From Candidatus Copromonas faecavium (nom. illeg.) (GTDB lineage Bacteria > Bacillota > Clostridia > Lachnospirales > Lachnospiraceae), in the NCBI GenBank assembly GCA_018712915.1, contig DVGC01000007.1, positions 31,903 through 95,902 on the forward strand: a stretch of 64,000 nt of DNA. Reading direction: 5' to 3'. A program made the translations under genes and the position numbers. Numbering within the stretch: position 1 is the first letter of the stretch; each line of letters begins with the position of its first letter. Of this stretch, positions 60,900 to 64,000 are shown piece by piece. The notes under the pieces are model-generated. The model ran no database searches. It worked only from the letters and a program-made list of their open reading frames with translations, and was not told the DNA's origin.

Positions 60900-61282
60900 A
60901 CTTGTTTCCTCTCAATATATATTTTGAAAAGCAGAGTAAATATTTAAGTACATTCTACTATAAAACGGGGAAAATTTCTTCCCTATTTCTTAAATAAATT
61001 CTGCAATAAATTCAGTACAAATTCTGGCTGCCGCTTTCTAATTGTAAAAATGACGGATTTGAATGCGGAAATCGCCGGAAGCGATGGTTTTAAAATGCCT
61101 GATTCTGATATTGAAACTGTCGGAAATGATGATGCTTAAATGTCTGATTTTAGCGATAAAATCTTTGAAAATTGTGATTTTTTCTTGGCATTGTCTGTGG
61201 GAACTAGTATAATGGAAACATAGAAACTTTCTTTTTTGAATATATTGATAAAATACATGATATGGAAAAGGAGGGGGATCTT
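60900..61282. other. Divergent region between brnQ and the rubredoxin operon
   Basis: 383 bp, AT-rich. It has the promoter at 61185-61213 for the plus-strand operon. No T-box or known riboswitch was recognised for brnQ. Confidence 0.6.
61185..61213 (+). promoter_or_regulatory. Promoter of the rubredoxin operon
   Basis: TTGGCA (61185-61190), 17-bp spacer, TATAAT (61208-61213). Start near 61220. Confidence 0.75.
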
Positions 61283-62035
61283 ATGAAGTATGTCTGTTCC
61301 ATCTGCGGATATGTCTATGATGAAGACAAGGAGGGACGTTCGTTTGCCTCTCTTCCGGAATCGTGGCTTTGTCCGCTGTGTAAGGCGCCAAAGTCCATGT
61401 TTGCACCGGAGAAGAAAATAAAGGAGAGGGCGGCGGAAAAGGCGGAAGATAGAAAAGAAGGAGCATCAGAGCAGGAAGAAGAAAGGACAGACAGGCCTGC
61501 GGAACAAGCAGGCGCAGAAAAAAGAAAAGAAAAAAGCGGGCGGGAATGGGAAGAAGAAACGACGGGAGACGGATTGCAGAAGCTTTCGGCGGGAGCACTG
61601 GCTGCTTTGTGTTCAAGCCTGGCCCGCGGATGTGAAAAACAATATAAGGAAGAAGAATCATCCCTGTTTTTGGAACTTTCCGGCTATTTTGCTTCTATGG
61701 CCCAGTCAGAACCTGAGGGAGACATCGATACCCTGACAGAGCTTTTCCGGAAAGATTTGGACGAGGGTTATCCTTCGGTGTCAGGCGCTGCCAGAGAGGC
61801 TGGAGATCGGGGAACGCAGCGTATCTGCGTCTGGGGAGAGAAGGTAACAAAGATCCTGTATGCTCTGATTTCTCGGTATCAGAGAGAGGGAACGGCCTTT
61901 CTGGAGTATACACAGATATGGGTATGTTCTGTCTGCGGTTTTGTATTTGTGGGGGATACGCCTCCTGAATTATGTCCTGTATGCAAGGTTCCGTCCTGGA
62001 AATTTGATAGGATTGAGGGGAGGTCTGCGGAATGA
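61283..62035 (+). CDS. Protein with N- and C-terminal rubredoxin domains
   Basis: A 250-aa soluble redox protein. Residues 1-45: rubredoxin with CSICGYVYDE and CPLCKAPK. Residues 45-100: acidic, low-complexity linker. Residues 100-200: a helical domain (LAALCSSLARGCEKQYKEEE) that is not a clear match to rubrerythrin: no diiron ExxH pair was identified. Residues 210-245: second rubredoxin, VCSVCGFVFVG and CPVCKVPSWKF. Two one-electron Fe sites suggest an electron carrier between flavoproteins and ferredoxin-type proteins. ATG 61283 follows AGGAGGGGG; the frame is open to 61262. The stop overlaps the next ATG (ATGA). Confidence 0.85.
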   Translation: MKYVCSICGYVYDEDKEGRSFASLPESWLCPLCKAPKSMFAPEKKIKERAAEKAEDRKEGASEQEEERTDRPAEQAGAEKRKEKSGREWEEETTGDGLQKLSAGALAALCSSLARGCEKQYKEEESSLFLELSGYFASMAQSEPEGDIDTLTELFRKDLDEGYPSVSGAAREAGDRGTQRICVWGEKVTKILYALISRYQREGTAFLEYTQIWVCSVCGFVFVGDTPPELCPVCKVPSWKFDRIEGRSAE

Positions 62036-62727
62036 AAAAACAGGTTGCGGTGAGAAATTTACGTCTGTGTACAAAAGACTGCCTGTGCCTTTATGTCTGT
62101 CCAACCGGAGCGACCGATACAGAAAACAGCGTAATTGACACAGAGAAATGCCTGGGGTGCGGAGTATGCGCCGGAGCCTGTCCCAGCGGTGCAATTTCCA
62201 TGGTTCCCGTAACATATCCGCCTCAGCAGAAAAAAGCAGAAAGGGTCCTGGGGCGCTCCTATCCGCTGGCCAATCAGAAAGCGCGGCAGGAGAAAATGGC
62301 AAGACAGCAGGCAGAAGCTGCAAAAGCGAATCTGGACAGGAAAGAAGCGGCGGATGATGGGACATCTCAGAAGGAGAGAAACAGGAACGATGCCATATAC
62401 CGGCTGATGACTGCGGTGGCGAAGTCGGTGCGCCTTGTGAATGAGGATTTGCTGCGGGAATCCGGATATATGCTGCCCCAGAGCGGGAACGTACATAAGC
62501 TTTTAAAGGAATGGGCAGAAAATCCTCCGTCGGATGATTTCCCGGTTCAGGCGGCTCAGAAACTTTTGAAACTGCTGCAGGATCATGAGCGGGAAAACAT
62601 GGAGAAAAACAGAAATAAAAAGAAGTACCGGTGCCTGGCCTGCGGACATGTATTTGAGACAGAAAATGAGGAACCGGTCTGTCCGGTGTGCGGAGCCGCA
62701 GGGATAAACCTGGAGCAGGTGCAATAG
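62032..62727 (+). CDS. Ferredoxin-like protein with a C-terminal rubredoxin-like zinc-ribbon/Cys4 domain
   Basis: A 231-aa protein. Residues 10-55 are a 2[4Fe-4S]-like ferredoxin; the first motif is atypical (LCTKDCLCLYVCPTG), and the second is canonical (CLGCGVCAGACPSG). Residues 60-130 form a basic, Gln/Ala-rich helical linker; residues 130-195 are helical. Residues 200-231 carry CLACGHVFETENEEPVCPVC, a rubredoxin-like or zinc-ribbon Cys4 site. It couples translationally to the double-rubredoxin gene (4-nt overlap). An electron-transfer partner role is inferred. The substrate is unknown. Confidence 0.83.
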   Translation: MKKQVAVRNLRLCTKDCLCLYVCPTGATDTENSVIDTEKCLGCGVCAGACPSGAISMVPVTYPPQQKKAERVLGRSYPLANQKARQEKMARQQAEAAKANLDRKEAADDGTSQKERNRNDAIYRLMTAVAKSVRLVNEDLLRESGYMLPQSGNVHKLLKEWAENPPSDDFPVQAAQKLLKLLQDHERENMEKNRNKKKYRCLACGHVFETENEEPVCPVCGAAGINLEQVQ

Positions 62728-62778
62728 CTGTGTTTAGGCGGCAGAGATTTTGATATACATATTTTAAAGGAGAAGCAA

Positions 62779-63507
62779 ATGATGCAGGACTCTTTTCTGT
62801 TAAAGAAAAAGTTGTTTCAGGTGCTGGCCGAAAAGGGCGCCAAATTGATGGGAGCGGGAAATCTGGAGGGAATTGCCGACGGCAGAATGAAGATTGGGGT
62901 GTCTGTGGCAGTTCCCGTGCCGGCGCGGATCGTGCGGGATTTGCAGACCGCGCCGACGAAAGAATATCTGGAAGCATATCATTCCTTAAATGCCAGACTG
63001 GACGAGATTGTTCGAAGCGGGGCGGAATTTTTAAAGGAAAATGGGTATGAGGCAATTGCGAATACGACAGATGTGGTAAAGAAGGACTCGGAATGGAGAA
63101 CGCCTCTTCCACATAAAACGGTGGCCACCCGTGCCGGACTGGGATGGATTGGGAAAAGCTGCCTGCTTGTTACAAAGGAATACGGAAGTGCGGTCAGACT
63201 GTCCAGTCTGCTTACGGATGCGCCCCTTCCTGCTGATGTTCCGATCAATGAAAGCCATTGCAGGGATTGCTCCGTCTGCGTACAGAAATGTCCGGGCGGT
63301 GCCCTGACCGGCGCCCGGTGGAAGTTGGGGATGGAGCGGGAAGAACTGTTTTGCCGGGAAGTCTGCAAGAAAACTCAGCTGGAACGGATGAAAAAGGCAG
63401 CGGGAATCGAAACGGATTTGTGCGGACTCTGTTTTGCAGTGTGCCCGTTCACTCGGCAGTATCTGGAACGGGAGTGCAGGAAGGAAGATGAGGGAAAAGT
63501 TTCGTAA
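62779..63507 (+). CDS. QueG-like double-cluster iron-sulfur protein
   Basis: A 242-aa protein with the QueG-type fold in part: AGLGWIGKSCLLVTKEYGSA (near 115-134), SSLLTDAPLP, then the two-cluster motifs CRDCSVCVQKCPGGALTG (near 157-174) and CGLCFAVCPFTRQYLE (near 214-229). It is shorter than epoxyqueuosine reductase (about 310-380 aa) and lacks its C-terminal HEAT-like part, so it is probably a QueG paralogue of another function, such as a corrinoid or thiol-dependent reductase. ATG 62779 follows AAAGGAGAAG. Third gene of the rubredoxin/ferredoxin operon, with a 51-nt gap. Its activity is unproven. Confidence 0.8.
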   Translation: MMQDSFLLKKKLFQVLAEKGAKLMGAGNLEGIADGRMKIGVSVAVPVPARIVRDLQTAPTKEYLEAYHSLNARLDEIVRSGAEFLKENGYEAIANTTDVVKKDSEWRTPLPHKTVATRAGLGWIGKSCLLVTKEYGSAVRLSSLLTDAPLPADVPINESHCRDCSVCVQKCPGGALTGARWKLGMEREELFCREVCKKTQLERMKKAAGIETDLCGLCFAVCPFTRQYLERECRKEDEGKVS

Positions 63508-63584
63508 TTGAAGGGAGTGGATTCTCGGGCGAGGGGGCTGAGGAATTTTGGGATTATTTATAACGAAAAAATGATATAAACTGC

Positions 63585-63630
63585 AATTTCCGGCTCTGTC
63601 GTATGAAAACGATGAGCCGGAAATTTTTAT
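63585..63630 (+). terminator. Terminator of the redox operon
   Basis: AATTTCCGGCTC (63585-63596) and GAGCCGGAAATT (63614-63625), perfect 12 bp, then TTTAT. Confidence 0.85.
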
Positions 63631-63724
63631 CATAGCAAAAAGAAGGAAAATTGAAACAGTTGTTATCCGGGAAAAGATAGTGTCACAGAAAATGGGCATC
63701 ACGTCACAGAAAATTCACAAAATA

Positions 63725-63767
63725 TTAGCACTCACCTCTTGACAGTGATAATAATATGTGTTATATT
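63725..63767 (+). promoter_or_regulatory. hsp20 promoter with CIRCE-like element
   Basis: Promoter TTGACA (63739-63744), 17-bp spacer, TATATT (63762-63767). CIRCE-like inverted repeat TTAGCACTC-N9-CAGTGATAA at 63725-63751: the left half is a perfect CIRCE half-site and the right half matches 7 of 9. It overlaps the -35, so HrcA repression is likely. Confidence 0.7.
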
Positions 63768-63954
63768 ACATACATAACAAAGGAAGAGGAACAGAAAGAC
63801 AGGAAACGGAAGGAAAGATGAAAGGAAACGGTTTCCTGGAAAAGAAGTTCCGAGGTTATGTTCCGGGAGAAAAATAACAGGATTCAGCGCAAGGCGCATC
63901 TGCCGGGAACCGGAAAAACGGGAACAGGCAGAGATAGAAAAGGAGAGATGATAT

Positions 63955-64000
63955 ATGTTGATGCCCAGCATTTTTGGAGAGAACTTATTGGATGACTTTT
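63955..64000 (+). CDS. Hsp20/alpha-crystallin small heat shock protein, start
   Basis: Cut by the window end. The first 15 residues, MLMPSIFGENLLDDF, fit the N-terminus of clostridial Hsp18/Hsp20 proteins. ATG 63955 follows AAAAGGAGAGATG. It is an ATP-independent holdase chaperone by family. Identity rests on only 15 residues plus the CIRCE-like operator upstream, which is typical of heat shock genes. The rest of the gene cannot be checked. Confidence 0.6.
   Translation, partial: MLMPSIFGENLLDDF

Larger units (their letters stand above)
63508..63954. other. Region with a terminator and the hsp20 control site
   Basis: 447 bp. Terminator of the redox operon at 63585-63630, then CIRCE-like element and promoter at 63725-63767. 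About 190 nt of leader follow before the Hsp20 ATG. No other gene seen. Confidence 0.7.

Noticed and set aside
60900..61282. T-box or leucine attenuator before brnQ
   Set aside because: No specifier loop or T-box motif and no terminator pair were seen on the minus strand.
61970..63112. 380-aa minus-strand reading
   Set aside because: Antisense to the ferredoxin and QueG-like genes; Pro/Ser/Arg-rich and without motifs.

Overview
The window reads as chromosomal DNA of an anaerobic, spore-forming Bacillota, most likely a Lachnospiraceae (Clostridium cluster XIVa) relative. The grounds are Spo0A with a 0A box, SleB-like and SpoIID-like proteins, a 2-hydroxyacyl-CoA dehydratase-type activase/reductase pair, pyruvate phosphate dikinase with a PPi-type phosphofructokinase, a butyryl/4-hydroxybutyrate CoA-transferase homologue, many rubredoxin and ferredoxin proteins, and DUF4418, DUF2325 and DUF3793 proteins. 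Genes are dense, usually with strong Shine-Dalgarno sites. No rRNA, tRNA, IS element, prophage or CRISPR array was seen.

Layout. 1-4314: tail of a branched-chain amino acid operon (ilvN end, ilvC, ilvD) and a DUF815 ATPase. 4446-6722: activase plus dehydratase-like reductase behind a leader with terminator-like hairpins. 6791-12756: spo0A, glgA, a PAP2-like membrane protein and ppdK, the last behind a promoter covered by a long dyad. 12867-16910: diguanylate cyclase, a membrane protein, a small unknown protein and a CoA-transferase homologue that seems to lack its catalytic Glu. 17042-23085: an FtsX-type ABC operon with DUF4418, then a Ssu/Tau-type ABC importer. 23165-24961: a flavodiiron protein with flavin reductase and rubredoxin domains.

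25114-31613 is the most intriguing segment. It holds a VTT membrane protein fused to ferredoxin and CCG iron-sulfur domains, a C_GCAxxG_C_C-type protein, a fusion of the two 'selenodomain-associated' glycosyltransferases, a divergent APH-fold kinase, a second VTT protein and a double-rhodanese lipoprotein. This looks like a poorly described membrane, sulfur/selenium/arsenic or glycoconjugate pathway. 31704-32086 contains gene remnants. 33096-35183 is a DtxR-type regulator divergent from a DUF2325/DUF3793/flavodoxin unit that carries two identical-format operators.

35217-40891: an unusual regulator divergent from gdhA (long leader), a 2-hydroxyacid dehydrogenase and an M20 amidohydrolase. 40989-50840 includes a threonine aldolase, a LysR protein with a minisatellite-encoded tail, an unknown protein with a pentapeptide-repeat linker, a TetR/methyltransferase pair, a YtcJ amidohydrolase, a SleB-like hydrolase and a HAD phosphatase. 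It also has two intergenic tandem arrays, so four different minisatellites lie within about 9 kb. 50897-51160 carries a strongly supported structured RNA, probably 6S RNA.

51185-64000: a SpoIID-like protein, ppk1-corA, PPi-type phosphofructokinase, a lipoprotein, brnQ, a three-gene rubredoxin/ferredoxin/QueG-like redox operon, and the start of an Hsp20 gene behind a CIRCE-like operator.
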